From Henriciella litoralis (GTDB taxonomy: Bacteria > Pseudomonadota > Alphaproteobacteria > Caulobacterales > Hyphomonadaceae), in the NCBI RefSeq assembly GCF_002088935.1, contig NZ_NCSS01000004.1, positions 1 through 64,000 of the forward strand: 64,000 nt of DNA, read 5' to 3'. The notes beneath the pieces were generated by a model that was not told the DNA's origin, did no database searches, and saw only the letters and a list, made by a program, of their open reading frames with translations. Below are positions 16,843 to 25,807 of the stretch, piece by piece (the stretch's first letter is position 1; each line of letters begins with the position of its first letter). A program made the translations under genes and the position numbers.

Positions 16843-18111
16843 TCAGGACAGGACGCGCGCCTGCCCAATCCAGTCATCCTGTAAGGGACGGCCGCCGAGG
16901 TTCAGCTCTTCATCCACCCAGCGCGCCTGCCCCTCATCCCAGTCGGCAATCTGTGAAAGATGCCAGATGCCGAGATCATTAAGCATACGCTGAAGACGCG
17001 CAGAGACGCCGGATATGCGTGTCAGATCATCTGCCCGCCCATTTGGCGAAGGCAGTGAAACCGGACGCGTGACCCCGTCTGCCACAGACGCCGGAGCCCG
17101 CTCTGTTTCCGGCTGGCTGCTCGACGCTTCATCCGCCGAGCTCCCGGCTGCAGCAAGCGCCGAGAAGACGCTAGGCCCATCCGCGTCGCCAATAGGTCCA
17201 AAACGCGGGCCATTGCGCTCCCGCGAGAATGAGACAGGTGTGCTTGCAACCTTCTCTTCCGCCGGCGCGGGCGCTGCCACGACTGGCTCAGGCTGAGGCT
17301 GCGGTGTGTCGGCCTCGCCAAGCTCAGGCGTTTCCTCAAAATAGGCCAGACGCCCTTCCAGATAGCGGTTGCGCCAACGAAGGCGCGCAAGATCCTGCTG
17401 AACGGAGCTATCGTCGCCAGCATCAGACAGCGCACTATCTTCCTCTGGTTCCGCAAGCCCCAACTCGAGGAGCTTTTCCTGAAGGCTCTCGACACGCAGC
17501 TTTAGATAATTTGTCTGCCAAGCCTGCTTCTGCTGGATCACATCCGGCGCAGGCCCCTCTTTGGCGACGGCGGCAACCGGCGCTTCAGCCCGCGGCGCGT
17601 CGCTGGCCTGAGTCCGCGACTTGGCAACACTGTGAAGCTTCAACTCTACTGTATGGATGCGGTCTTCCAGATACTGGTTTCGGGCAATCAACGCGTTGCG
17701 GACTGTGTCGGCCTCGCGGTCGCGCGCTGGCGCAGGCTTGGCAGCAGCAGGTTCCGCTGGCGCCGGTCGGCTCGCGTCGGCCCGCAGCGATTCGAGTTCG
17801 CCATTGGCTTTCTGAAGCGCGTCCTTTGCTGCCTCAAGTTCGGCAACGGTTTTGGCGTGCTTCTCGGCAAGCGCAGGATCAGCTACGGCACCCGCAGCCT
17901 TAGCCGCAGCTTTCTGGCGCCGCTGCGCCTCAAACAGGCTGTCGAGCTCACTGCGCGCCTGATCGCGTTCATGAAAGGCGACGTCGCGGTCCATCAAAGC
18001 CCGCTGCTCGGTCTTCGACGGGCGCATGCCCTGAATGATCCACGCAATCACGAATCCCACCAGCAGGGCTGCCGCCAGAAACGCCCAGATATATGTGTGG
18101 ATCAGTGTCAT
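16843..18111 (-). CDS. Membrane-anchored coiled-coil protein with C-terminal helix-hairpin-helix domain
   Basis: A 422-residue protein of unknown function. One transmembrane helix lies at residues 5-27. A charged heptad-rich coiled coil follows (about 35-110), then Ala/Pro-rich linkers alternating with short helical segments (YLEDRIHTVELKL, YLKLRVESLQEKL, YLEGRLAYFEE). The last about 60 residues (DDLTRISGVSARLQRMLNDL and on) resemble the HhH module found at the C-terminus of some NADH dehydrogenase subunit E proteins and membrane coiled-coil proteins. It may be an envelope or nucleoid tether; no enzymatic motif is visible. Confidence 0.85.
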   Translation of the reverse strand: MTLIHTYIWAFLAAALLVGFVIAWIIQGMRPSKTEQRALMDRDVAFHERDQARSELDSLFEAQRRQKAAAKAAGAVADPALAEKHAKTVAELEAAKDALQKANGELESLRADASRPAPAEPAAAKPAPARDREADTVRNALIARNQYLEDRIHTVELKLHSVAKSRTQASDAPRAEAPVAAVAKEGPAPDVIQQKQAWQTNYLKLRVESLQEKLLELGLAEPEEDSALSDAGDDSSVQQDLARLRWRNRYLEGRLAYFEETPELGEADTPQPQPEPVVAAPAPAEEKVASTPVSFSRERNGPRFGPIGDADGPSVFSALAAAGSSADEASSSQPETERAPASVADGVTRPVSLPSPNGRADDLTRISGVSARLQRMLNDLGIWHLSQIADWDEGQARWVDEELNLGGRPLQDDWIGQARVLS

Positions 18112-18289
18112 GCGTGACGCTCCTCAGTGACCATGAAGGCGGGCAACCTGTCAGTGCAAATGAGCCGCTCGGAATTCGGTCGAACCGGCAGCACAAAAGC
18201 ACAGGCTGCCCCCCCTGATTCCTGCAAAACAGGACAGTGATGCATGCCCTATCAATTGTTTTCAGGCAAGTCTGTGATAAACGCCGCGC

Positions 18290-19102
18290 ATGCAGCCCGC
18301 CCTTGAAATCATTTCCAGCTCATCCAACCCGCTGGTCAAAACGCTCCGCAGCCTTGAGCGAAAGAAAGCCCGTACTGAAACCGGGCTCTTTCTGGCAGAA
18401 GGCGCGCGCCTTGTAGAACAAGGCCTCGCAGCCGGTTGGGAGCTCGACAGCCTCGTCGTTTCAGCCTCCAGCGCAGAGCGGCCATTCGTCCAGAACCTCG
18501 TTCGCCGCGCCGCCAGTTCCGGCACGCGCACGGTGCAAGTTCCTGACAGGCTGGCCGGTCAGATTGCACGTAAAGACAATCCGCAAGCTGTGATCGGCGC
18601 CTTCAAACAGCGCCAACGCGCAATTTCCGCGCTCGAAGCGCCAGCTGATTCGCTCTGGATCGGCCTTTATGAGGTCCGCGACCCCGGCAATCTCGGCACC
18701 ATATTGCGCACTGCAGACTGCGCCGCGCTTTCCGGTGTCCTTCTCATCAATCAGTGCTGTGATCCGTTCAGCGTCGAAGGCGTACGCGCCTCCATGGGAT
18801 CTGTCTTCGACATCCCGTTCGCAGAGGGCACGTTTGAAGAGTTTCAAGCCTGGCGCACCGACGCCAGTCTCACCGTCAAAGCCGCCAGCGTGAACGGCAC
18901 CGTCCGCCATACTGAAGCTGACTTCAAACAGCCCTCCGTCATCCTGATGGGCAATGAACAGGCTGGCCTGCCGCCCGAAGTCGAAGCGACGTGCGACACG
19001 CTCTGCCTCATCCCGATGCGCGGCGGCGCCGACAGCCTCAACCTCGCACAAGCCACCGCAGTGATGACCTATGAAGCCTGGCGCCAGAGGGATTTCGCAT
19101 GA
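18290..19102 (+). CDS. TrmH/SpoU-family RNA 2'-O-methyltransferase
   Basis: SAM-dependent RNA ribose methyltransferase of the SPOUT class, 270 residues. The N-terminal substrate-binding domain starts MQPALEIISSSSNPLVKTL. The knot motifs are YEVRDPGNLGTILRTADC, LMGNEQAGLP and IPMRGGADSLNLAQATAVM. The target (23S rRNA or tRNA) cannot be told from sequence. Its last four bases overlap the start of the next methyltransferase (ATGA), so the two are translationally coupled. Confidence 0.93.
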   Translation: MQPALEIISSSSNPLVKTLRSLERKKARTETGLFLAEGARLVEQGLAAGWELDSLVVSASSAERPFVQNLVRRAASSGTRTVQVPDRLAGQIARKDNPQAVIGAFKQRQRAISALEAPADSLWIGLYEVRDPGNLGTILRTADCAALSGVLLINQCCDPFSVEGVRASMGSVFDIPFAEGTFEEFQAWRTDASLTVKAASVNGTVRHTEADFKQPSVILMGNEQAGLPPEVEATCDTLCLIPMRGGADSLNLAQATAVMTYEAWRQRDFA

Positions 19103-19986
19103 AGTATGACAGCACCCTGTTTCTCGCCGATGACTGGTCAGACTACGCCCTGCTCGACAGCGGCGACGGCCACAAGTTCGAGCGCTTCGGCAATCAGAAG
19201 ATCGTCCGGCCTGACCCGCAAGCCTTCTGGCGCCCACATCGGCCCGTCCAGTCCTGGAACGCCGATGCCTGGTTTGACCCGAAAGCCGGCGACGATGATC
19301 GCGGGCAGTGGCGCCGCCTGAACAACAAGGCGCCAGACACCTGGCCGATGCACTGGAATAATCTGAAATTCATGGCGCGGCGCACGCCCTTCCGCCACCT
19401 CGGCGTCTTTCAGGAGCATTCGGTGCACTGGGCCTTCGCGCAGGAAAAGCTGAAAGCTGCCGGTCGCCCGACCAAGGTGCTGAACCTCTTTGGCTATACC
19501 GGCATGATGTCGCTCGCCTGCGCGGAAGCGGGTGCAGAAGTCGTCCACCTCGATGCCAGCCCCAAATCCAACGGCTTCGGCAAGGATCACCAGAGCCTCT
19601 CAGGCCTCGATCACGAAACCATTCGCTGGATCGCCGACGACGCCATGAAGTTCGTCGCCCGCGAAGGCCGGCGCGGCAACAAGTATGACGCCATCATCCT
19701 CGATCCGCCGAAATTTGGCCGCGGCACCAATGGCGAGACCTGGAAGTTCGAAGAAGACCTGCCAGGCCTGCTCGACGGCATTTCGGCGCTTCTCGTGGAT
19801 GACCCTCTTTTCGTCATCCTGACCGCCTATGCTGTGCGCCTGTCGCACATCGCGCTCGCGCAAGCTTTGGGTGACCGGCTGGAAGCCTGGGGCGGGCGCA
19901 TCGAGATGGGCGAGATGGCCATCCCCGAACAAAAAAGCGGCCGGCTATTGCCGACCGCTATCTGTGCTCGTTGGCGGCCTGACTAG
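19099..19986 (+). CDS. Class I SAM-dependent methyltransferase (RlmI/RlmK-like)
   Basis: A 295-residue Rossmann-fold methyltransferase. The SAM motif is VLNLFGYTGMMSLACAEAG near residue 132 and motif IV is ILDPPKFGRG near 203; the latter is the signature of RNA m5C/m2G-type and RlmI-like enzymes. There is no PUA domain. It overlaps the upstream TrmH-type gene by four bases, which supports an RNA-modification role. The end lies four bases from the convergent cckA gene. Confidence 0.88.
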   Translation: MKYDSTLFLADDWSDYALLDSGDGHKFERFGNQKIVRPDPQAFWRPHRPVQSWNADAWFDPKAGDDDRGQWRRLNNKAPDTWPMHWNNLKFMARRTPFRHLGVFQEHSVHWAFAQEKLKAAGRPTKVLNLFGYTGMMSLACAEAGAEVVHLDASPKSNGFGKDHQSLSGLDHETIRWIADDAMKFVAREGRRGNKYDAIILDPPKFGRGTNGETWKFEEDLPGLLDGISALLVDDPLFVILTAYAVRLSHIALAQALGDRLEAWGGRIEMGEMAIPEQKSGRLLPTAICARWRPD

Positions 19987-19989
19987 GCC

Positions 19990-22581
19990 CTAAGCTGCCT
20001 CACGCTCCTTGCGAACGCCCAGCTGCTGCTTCACGCGCTCGGCAAGCTGGCGCACATTGAACGGCTTCGGCAGGAATGAAATCTCGCGGTCATCGTCCAG
20101 CTGTTTGGCGATATCGCGTTCGGCATAGCCAGACACAAAGATCACCCGTGCTTCGCCCAGATAGGCCTTCGCCTCACGAATAAGCGTCGGCCCATCCATG
20201 CCCGGCATGACGACGTCGGAAATGATGAGGTCAAAGCTGCCCGGCTCATCCTCAAGGATTTCCAGCGCCTCTTCGCCATCTCCGGCCGATTCCACTTCAT
20301 AGCCGCGCGAGATGAGATGCATGACCGCAATATCGCGCAGGCCTTTCTCATCTTCGACCAGCAGGATGCGGCCACGACCGGAAATATCCATCGGGCGTGG
20401 TTCGGCAGGTTCGTCATCCGGCCCTGCAATCTCAGGCATCGGAATGTCTTCAGCCTTGAGTGCCGGCAGGTAGATCTGGAACTTCGTGCCCTCACCCACT
20501 GTCGAGAGCGGACAGATATAGCCTTCGGACTGTTTGATGATGCCGTAGACCGTCGCGAGACCAAGCCCGGTGCCCACGCCAACATCCTTGGTCGTGAAGA
20601 AAGGCTGGAAGATCTTGTTGAGAATGTTCTCAGGAATGCCGTGGCCGGTATCGGCGACTTCGATCAGCAGATAGTCGCCATCGTCAACATAGCCAAAGCC
20701 CTGCGCGTGCGCGTCTTCGGCTGACGCTGCCGCCGTGCGGATCGTCAGGCTTCCGCCGGTCCGGCCCGAAAGCAGCATCGCGTCACGCGCATTGGTCACA
20801 AGGTTCAGGATCGCCGTTTCAAGCTGGTTCTTGTCCGCCTTGATATACGGCAGATTACGCCCGTGCACAGTCTTGAACTCAATCCGCTCGTCCAGGATCT
20901 GGCGGATCAGGATGGAGAATTCTGACAGGAAGTCCGAGACATTGAAAACCTCGCGCTTGAAGGTCTGCTGACGCGCATAGGCGAGCAACATATGGACCAG
21001 ATCCTTCGCGCGCACCGAGAACTCATAGATGCTCTTGATGTACTCGTAAGACGGGTCACCGACGGGGTGTTTGCTCATCAGCTCATCATTGTTGAGCATG
21101 ATGCCCGTCAGGACGTTGTTGAAGTCATGCGCGACGCCGCCGGCCAGCTGGCCAATCGCCTGCATCTTCTCGCCCTGCGCCAGGCGCAGTTCCAGCTCGC
21201 GCTGCTCGGTCATGTCGATGATGTAGGCCACCGAAGGGCGCCCCATTGCGTCCAGCGTCACGAAGACGTTGACGTGCTTAGGGTCATCACCCGCAAGCTT
21301 CAGCCCGACCGGCTTGTCGACCGCATCGACCAGCTTGGCGGCGAGCGCATCAGGTTCTTCAGCGTCTTGCACGAAGAGATCGGCAAAGCGCGTGCCAGGC
21401 GCTGACTTGCCGTCGGCGATCTCAAGAAGCGCGCGGTTGGCGTCCATGATAACGGCGCTCTCGACCGAATTGCCTTCAAGGCGCACCGCGCCAAACGGTG
21501 CATCGTCAAACATCGGATCACCGCCAGCCTGCGCCGGGCGGCTCGCCGAAGCTGGAAAGCGCCCTTCCCGGCCAAGCCCGGCCTGCGCATTGGTCAGCAA
21601 GATGGTGCGTCCCTGCGCCTGAACGCCTTTGCCGGTCCAGGTCGTGATCGTCTGCACCGGCATTTCAACGCCATCGCGGGTGCGGATCATGATGTCGGCG
21701 CGGCCCGGCGCGCCGCTCTTGCGGTCCTTGGCCAGCATCCGCACAAACTCAGGGCGCATGATATCGTCGAGGCGAACCTTGTGCGTCGTCTCATGCAGGC
21801 CAATCAGCTCACGCACCCAGTTATTGGCATAGGTGATCGTGCCGTCGGGCTTGGCCGCAAAGAAGCCAAGCGGCGCATCTTCAACATAGAGCGCCTTCAT
21901 GTCGGCGGCCCCTGCCCCATCAACGGCCGCATTGAGCTGACGAAGACGCCAGATCACGCGCTCTCTCGGCAGCGGCGCAACGGTAACTTCGTACTGCACG
22001 GGCAGCGCGTCCGGTCCGATCGTGATCGCTGGCAAAATCTCGCGGCGCGATTCGCTTGCCTTTGCCGCCTTGGACAGGCGGAAGACGGGCGCAGCCAGGC
22101 CCGGCACAGCACTGAAAATACGGTCAACCGCAACCGGGCTCGCCGAATCCGGCTGGCCCGAAAGCGCAATCTGCGTGAGCTCTTTATAGTGAACGTTCGC
22201 CGCAATCGGCGCACCGCCAAGATCGGAAATAAGAACCGCTTCATCCAGCGACTCAATCCAGCCAAAGCGCGGTGAGGCATTCGCAACCGCCTCTTCTGCA
22301 GCGCCCTTCTCAGGGAACAGGCCAAGGCGCCGTCCGGCCCCCTTCAGGACCCAGAGCAGGAACACCATACCGCCTGCTGCCATCGAGATCAGAAGCACTG
22401 GCCCTGTCCCGCCGACAGCCTGTGGCCAGGCGATGGCGACGCTGGCGGCTGCAACCGCGATCAGGAGGCATCCCCAGAAGGCGAGCTGCAACATGTCCGT
22501 CCGGCTCATCTCCGTATCGGGATCCATATCGTCCAGGCTCTCGCCAGCTTTTTCAGTTTCGTTCGAAGCTTGCAGTTTCAT
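19990..22581 (-). CDS. cckA: Cell-cycle hybrid histidine kinase CckA
   Basis: Hybrid sensor kinase of 863 residues that, in Caulobacter and relatives, feeds phosphate through ChpT to CtrA and CpdR. Two transmembrane helices (about 31-52 and 57-80) are followed by PAS-like regions. The HisKA motif has phospho-His near 485 ([13 protein letters not shown]). The HATPase carries [18 protein letters not shown] and [11 protein letters not shown]. The receiver domain has Asp near 789 ([13 protein letters not shown]) and Lys in FLPKPF. The HisKA sequence context is strongly CckA-like. A possible -10 (TATAAA on the minus strand, 22633-22638) and a GANTC site lie just upstream. Confidence 0.95.
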   Translation of the reverse strand: MKLQASNETEKAGESLDDMDPDTEMSRTDMLQLAFWGCLLIAVAAASVAIAWPQAVGGTGPVLLISMAAGGMVFLLWVLKGAGRRLGLFPEKGAAEEAVANASPRFGWIESLDEAVLISDLGGAPIAANVHYKELTQIALSGQPDSASPVAVDRIFSAVPGLAAPVFRLSKAAKASESRREILPAITIGPDALPVQYEVTVAPLPRERVIWRLRQLNAAVDGAGAADMKALYVEDAPLGFFAAKPDGTITYANNWVRELIGLHETTHKVRLDDIMRPEFVRMLAKDRKSGAPGRADIMIRTRDGVEMPVQTITTWTGKGVQAQGRTILLTNAQAGLGREGRFPASASRPAQAGGDPMFDDAPFGAVRLEGNSVESAVIMDANRALLEIADGKSAPGTRFADLFVQDAEEPDALAAKLVDAVDKPVGLKLAGDDPKHVNVFVTLDAMGRPSVAYIIDMTEQRELELRLAQGEKMQAIGQLAGGVAHDFNNVLTGIMLNNDELMSKHPVGDPSYEYIKSIYEFSVRAKDLVHMLLAYARQQTFKREVFNVSDFLSEFSILIRQILDERIEFKTVHGRNLPYIKADKNQLETAILNLVTNARDAMLLSGRTGGSLTIRTAAASAEDAHAQGFGYVDDGDYLLIEVADTGHGIPENILNKIFQPFFTTKDVGVGTGLGLATVYGIIKQSEGYICPLSTVGEGTKFQIYLPALKAEDIPMPEIAGPDDEPAEPRPMDISGRGRILLVEDEKGLRDIAVMHLISRGYEVESAGDGEEALEILEDEPGSFDLIISDVVMPGMDGPTLIREAKAYLGEARVIFVSGYAERDIAKQLDDDREISFLPKPFNVRQLAERVKQQLGVRKEREAA

Positions 22582-22621
22582 TGCGCCAACTCCTGCCGCA
22601 GCGGATGTGCGCCATTTCGGC

Positions 22622-22638
22622 GATTCGCTAAGTTTATA
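22622..22638 (-). promoter_or_regulatory. Candidate cckA promoter element with GANTC site
   Basis: On the minus strand a TATAAA hexamer (22633-22638) is followed about six bases later by GAATC (22622-22626), a CcrM-type GANTC site, 41-57 bases before the cckA start codon. No clear -35 was found. The function is inferred from position only. Confidence 0.35.
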
Positions 22639-22859
22639 CTACCGCCACGCCAATTGCACTGCACGGCCCGGCGGCACACTCGCCGGCATTTCTGGCCGTG
22701 AATGGTTAACCAATTCGAAAGAAGTGTTAATTTTTGCCCGCAAAGGCGTGTGGGGCCGGTTTGTCCACGAGATTGTCCACCGTTTCCGCCCTCTCGCTTG
22801 CCTAGTGGCCACCATCGCGCCAGTTAGAGGGACACATCAGTTCACTAGCGGGGCCCGAC

Positions 22860-23729
22860 ATGCCTGAGATTTTCGGCGATCTTTTCACCACCAGCGGGTT
22901 TTTCACGCTGCTCATGCTGCTCCTGCTCCAGGCGGTGCTGGGCTTTGACAACCTTCTCTACATCTCCATCGAATCGAAACGTACCGGCGAGAACGCCCCC
23001 ATGGTGCGCCGTTGGGGGATCGGCCTGGCGATGGTCTTCCGCGTCATTCTGCTGATCATCATTGTCAGCCTGTTCGGCCTGCTTGCGGAGCCGCTGTTCG
23101 CCATCGCCATTCCGCGCGTGTTCGACGGTGAGTTCACCTTACAGGCCCTGGTAACGCTCGCCGGCGGTAGCTTCATCATTTACACAGCCATCAAGGAGAT
23201 TACCCATCTTCTGACGATTGATGAGGTCGGCGCTCACGGCAAGACAGGCAAGAAATCGGTGACGCAGGCCATCTTGATGATCGTCGCGATGAACCTCGTC
23301 TTCTCCTTCGACTCCATCCTGTCAGCGATGGCGATTGCCAACGTCAAGGAGACGATCGATGGCGTCACCGAGACCCGCTATCAGGTCACCATCATGACCA
23401 TCGCGATCATCGCCTCCGGCATCGTGATGATGCTGATGGCGGACTATGTGGCTGAATTCCTCAAGAGGAACCGGATGTATGAAGTGCTTGGCCTCTTCAT
23501 CCTGTTCCTGGTCGGCGTCCTGCTGGTGACCGAGGGCGCACACCTTGCGCACATGCACATCTTCACCTTCCCGATCGAAGCGATGTCGAAGTCGAGCTTC
23601 TATCTCGTCGTCGGTGTGCTGGTGATCACTGATGTTATCTCAACGAATTACCAGAAGCGGCTCTGGGCCCAGCGCGAACGCGAGCTTAGCTCCCGTCAGG
23701 CGGGCGAAACGCCGGCAGATACGCACTAG
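22860..23729 (+). CDS. TerC-family integral membrane protein
   Basis: A 289-residue polytopic inner-membrane protein. The family signature is LLQAVLGFDNLLYISIESK near residue 20, and the repeated acidic motif MNLVFSFDSILSAMAIANV lies in the second half, with seven to nine hydrophobic segments. TerC homologues are tied to tellurite resistance, manganese export and metallation of exported proteins; no ter cluster surrounds this one. It converges on fliM and shares a terminator with it. Confidence 0.93.
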   Translation: MPEIFGDLFTTSGFFTLLMLLLLQAVLGFDNLLYISIESKRTGENAPMVRRWGIGLAMVFRVILLIIIVSLFGLLAEPLFAIAIPRVFDGEFTLQALVTLAGGSFIIYTAIKEITHLLTIDEVGAHGKTGKKSVTQAILMIVAMNLVFSFDSILSAMAIANVKETIDGVTETRYQVTIMTIAIIASGIVMMLMADYVAEFLKRNRMYEVLGLFILFLVGVLLVTEGAHLAHMHIFTFPIEAMSKSSFYLVVGVLVITDVISTNYQKRLWAQRERELSSRQAGETPADTH

Positions 23730-23739
23730 AAGAATTGAG

Positions 23740-23768
23740 AGCGCTGCCTATCGCTGGCAGCGCTTCTT
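23740..23768. terminator. Shared terminator between terC-like gene and fliM
   Basis: The stem AGCGCTGCC/GGCAGCGCT (23740-23748 with 23755-23763) is followed by TTCTTG on the plus strand. The right arm overlaps the last codons and stop of the convergent fliM gene. Confidence 0.65.
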
Positions 23769-24818
23769 GATCCGGATTGCCATACTGTTGCCCTTGCGGC
23801 CAACATCACCTTCGAAAGCGACGCGTCCATCGCGGCCGCCTGACAACAGCTCGACCGGTTGGTCGGCTGGCACGCCCAGCAGCATCGTGTCGCCTGGCTT
23901 GAGGTTCGACAGACGACTCACCGGCACGCTCAAAGATGCGATGCGGGCCGTCAAAAGCGCGGTCACTGGTGCTTGATGTGCGTTCAGTGGCGAAACGCGG
24001 TCAGCAGTCGCTTCCTCGTCAGCGCTCAGTCTCAGCAATGAGATATCGCTTGCGCTTCCGATTGACGGCACCGTGAAACAGAACTCCTCACCGGTATCGA
24101 CCGGGAGGATGGATTCCAGGAAGTCCGCGTCCGTCTCGATCCCGATAAAGCTGAGATCATGCCCCATCATGGTTGAGAATGGCGCGATCACCGGCTCGAG
24201 CAGCGCACAGTCGATTGCGCTCAATTCCCGCGCAGCTGAAACCGGGGCAGATGTCGCGCCGCCGCCGCAAACCACTGTGATCAGCCTGTCCACGACTGAA
24301 GGGCTGAGGAAAATAACCTGCGAAATATCGCCGTGGCGTTCACCAAAGCAGAGATAGGCCGCGCCTGCCCCGCCGAGGCGTTTGGTCATCGTCGCTTCGA
24401 AACCGTCAAATTCTTGCGCCTTACGAAAGGACAGGGCCGCTTTCAGACCGGCATGCTGACCGAATGCGCGCGACAAGCGCGCTGCAATCCGGCGCCCTTC
24501 TGCAGCTGCATAGTCCGGACGGCTTTCAAGGTCCCGGTCCAGATCAAGCGGGCGTTCACCTGACTGTTTGGGTTCATCGGCATTGATCGTCGGCAGATTG
24601 CTCGGGCGCAGCAGCGCCTGGATTTCTTCCTTGGAAAGGATGCCGCGTCCGGTCGGCAATTTGAAGTCATCTACAAAACCGGTCGGTGGCACGATGTTTG
24701 ATCCTCGCTTGCCAGCGCCCTTCGGCGCCGCGTCATCTCCGGGCATATCTCTCATGACAGCCCGCTCGCGCCGTGCGGACATTGACCAATCTTCATCATT
24801 TGATGCCGAGCCCTGCAT
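23748..24818 (-). CDS. fliM: Flagellar motor switch protein FliM (divergent, N-terminally extended)
   Basis: C-ring protein that controls flagellar rotation direction. The CheY-binding motif ILSKEEIQALL is recognisable at residues 60-70 rather than near residue 6. A CheC-like middle domain spans about 95-260. A C-terminal SpoA domain is seen in NLKPGDTMLLGVPADQPVEL near 300-350. The roughly 55-residue N-terminal extension is basic and low in complexity; later in-frame ATGs (codons 13, 22 and 25) could be the true start but would still leave an extension. No other C-ring gene is adjacent, unlike the common fliL-fliM arrangement. A CtrA-like box lies upstream. Confidence 0.85.
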   Translation of the reverse strand: MQGSASNDEDWSMSARRERAVMRDMPGDDAAPKGAGKRGSNIVPPTGFVDDFKLPTGRGILSKEEIQALLRPSNLPTINADEPKQSGERPLDLDRDLESRPDYAAAEGRRIAARLSRAFGQHAGLKAALSFRKAQEFDGFEATMTKRLGGAGAAYLCFGERHGDISQVIFLSPSVVDRLITVVCGGGATSAPVSAARELSAIDCALLEPVIAPFSTMMGHDLSFIGIETDADFLESILPVDTGEEFCFTVPSIGSASDISLLRLSADEEATADRVSPLNAHQAPVTALLTARIASLSVPVSRLSNLKPGDTMLLGVPADQPVELLSGGRDGRVAFEGDVGRKGNSMAIRIKKRCQR

Positions 24819-24858
24819 GCCATCCCGCCTTATAGTCCCACCATTAGTGGCTTGCGCT

Positions 24859-24875
24859 GGTTAATGAGTCGTTAG
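24859..24875 (-). promoter_or_regulatory. fliM: CtrA-like box upstream of fliM
   Basis: The minus strand reads CTAA-N7-TTAACC, one mismatch from the CtrA consensus TTAA-N7-TTAA(C), 41-57 bases before the annotated fliM start. The seven-base spacer contains a GAGTC, a CcrM-type site. Class II flagellar genes are CtrA controlled in Caulobacter, which makes this placement plausible. Confidence 0.55.
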
Positions 24876-25081
24876 GATTTCTGAGTCCGTCTGCAGAGAA
24901 TCGGTGGATTTCGCATATTTTTGGGCGCCCGAAGTAAACAGCAGCGCGCTTAAAATTTACGAAGACGGGGCTGGATTAATCTGTCCGAAACATCCGGGTA
25001 ATCTTTGATTCGGATTCATATGACATGTTTCAACTCAACGGACCGGCACACAGAACCGCCGGGCGTTGGGTGATGACAAAG
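24876..25081. other. fliM-dksA intergenic region rich in GANTC
   Basis: No gene is visible here. Four more GANTC sites occur at 24883, 24898, 25007 and 25013, beyond the one inside the CtrA-like box. The region is A+T richer than the flanking genes, as expected for a promoter zone serving fliM on the minus strand. Confidence 0.6.
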
Positions 25082-25113
25082 AAACGGCAGCGATCGAAAG
25101 ACGCTGCCGTTTT
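25082..25113. terminator. Terminator of dksA (bidirectional in form)
   Basis: An 11-base perfect stem AAACGGCAGCG/CGCTGCCGTTT (25082-25092 with 25102-25112) with a nine-base loop lies 28 bases past the dksA stop codon. U-runs are available on both strands, so it could also end transcripts arriving from the other side. Confidence 0.9.
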
Positions 25114-25140
25114 GATTCAGTTTAGCAAACTTTGTCGCGC

Positions 25141-25566
25141 TTAGTCGTCCCGGACGGTGCGCTCCTTGCGCTCATGACGCTCCTGGGCCTCCAGGCTCAG
25201 CGTCGCTGTCGGGCGTGCTTCCAGCCGGCGCAGGCTGATCGGCTCACCTGTTTCGTCGCAGTAACCATAAGTCCCTTCATCGATACGGCGCAGGGCCGCG
25301 TCGATTTTTGAAATCAGCTTCCGCTGACGGTCACGCGTACGAAGCTCCAATGCCTTGTCGCTTTCCGAAGACGCACGGTCGACGACGTCCGGCAAGTTAC
25401 TAGAGGCTTCCTGCAAATTGTTGATGGTTGATTTAGTCCCCGCAAGGATGTCCGACTTCCACTTCTCCAGACGGGCGCGAAAGAAAGCTTGCTGACGAGG
25501 GTTCATGAACTCTTCACCCTCGGTTGGGACATAGTCCTCAGTGCCTGAGTTAGTCATAATATCCAT
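25141..25566 (-). CDS. dksA: RNA polymerase-binding transcription factor DksA
   Basis: A 141-residue secondary-channel regulator that works with ppGpp. The coiled-coil segment (about 20-85) ends in DAALRRIDEGTYGYCDETGEPI, and the globular part ends RLEARPTATLSLEAQERHER. Only one cysteine (YCDETGE) remains of the four that bind zinc in E. coli DksA, a pattern known from other alphaproteobacterial DksA proteins. Start choice is uncertain: MDIMTNSGTEDY offers two ATGs. The tip aspartates in the coiled coil were not checked residue by residue. Confidence 0.93.
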   Translation of the reverse strand: MDIMTNSGTEDYVPTEGEEFMNPRQQAFFRARLEKWKSDILAGTKSTINNLQEASSNLPDVVDRASSESDKALELRTRDRQRKLISKIDAALRRIDEGTYGYCDETGEPISLRRLEARPTATLSLEAQERHERKERTVRDD

Positions 25567-25807
25567 TCCTCCAACAAGGCGGCGCTATAATGCGTGTCGG
25601 CCTTTCGCGCAATTCCACATTGCATTTAGCGTAGAAACCATATGGCACCTGAATGCGGCCTGAATTCGCCCGGCTTATGGCGAGCCCGGGAATCAGCCCA
25701 ATGTCGCCTGCAACCCGCTCTTGCTATCATTTGCGGTCCAGTGCGGTATGAAACTTGCCGGGTATGCCGGTGGTGGTCAGTTCTGTAATCTCAAGGTCAG
25801 GTCCTTT

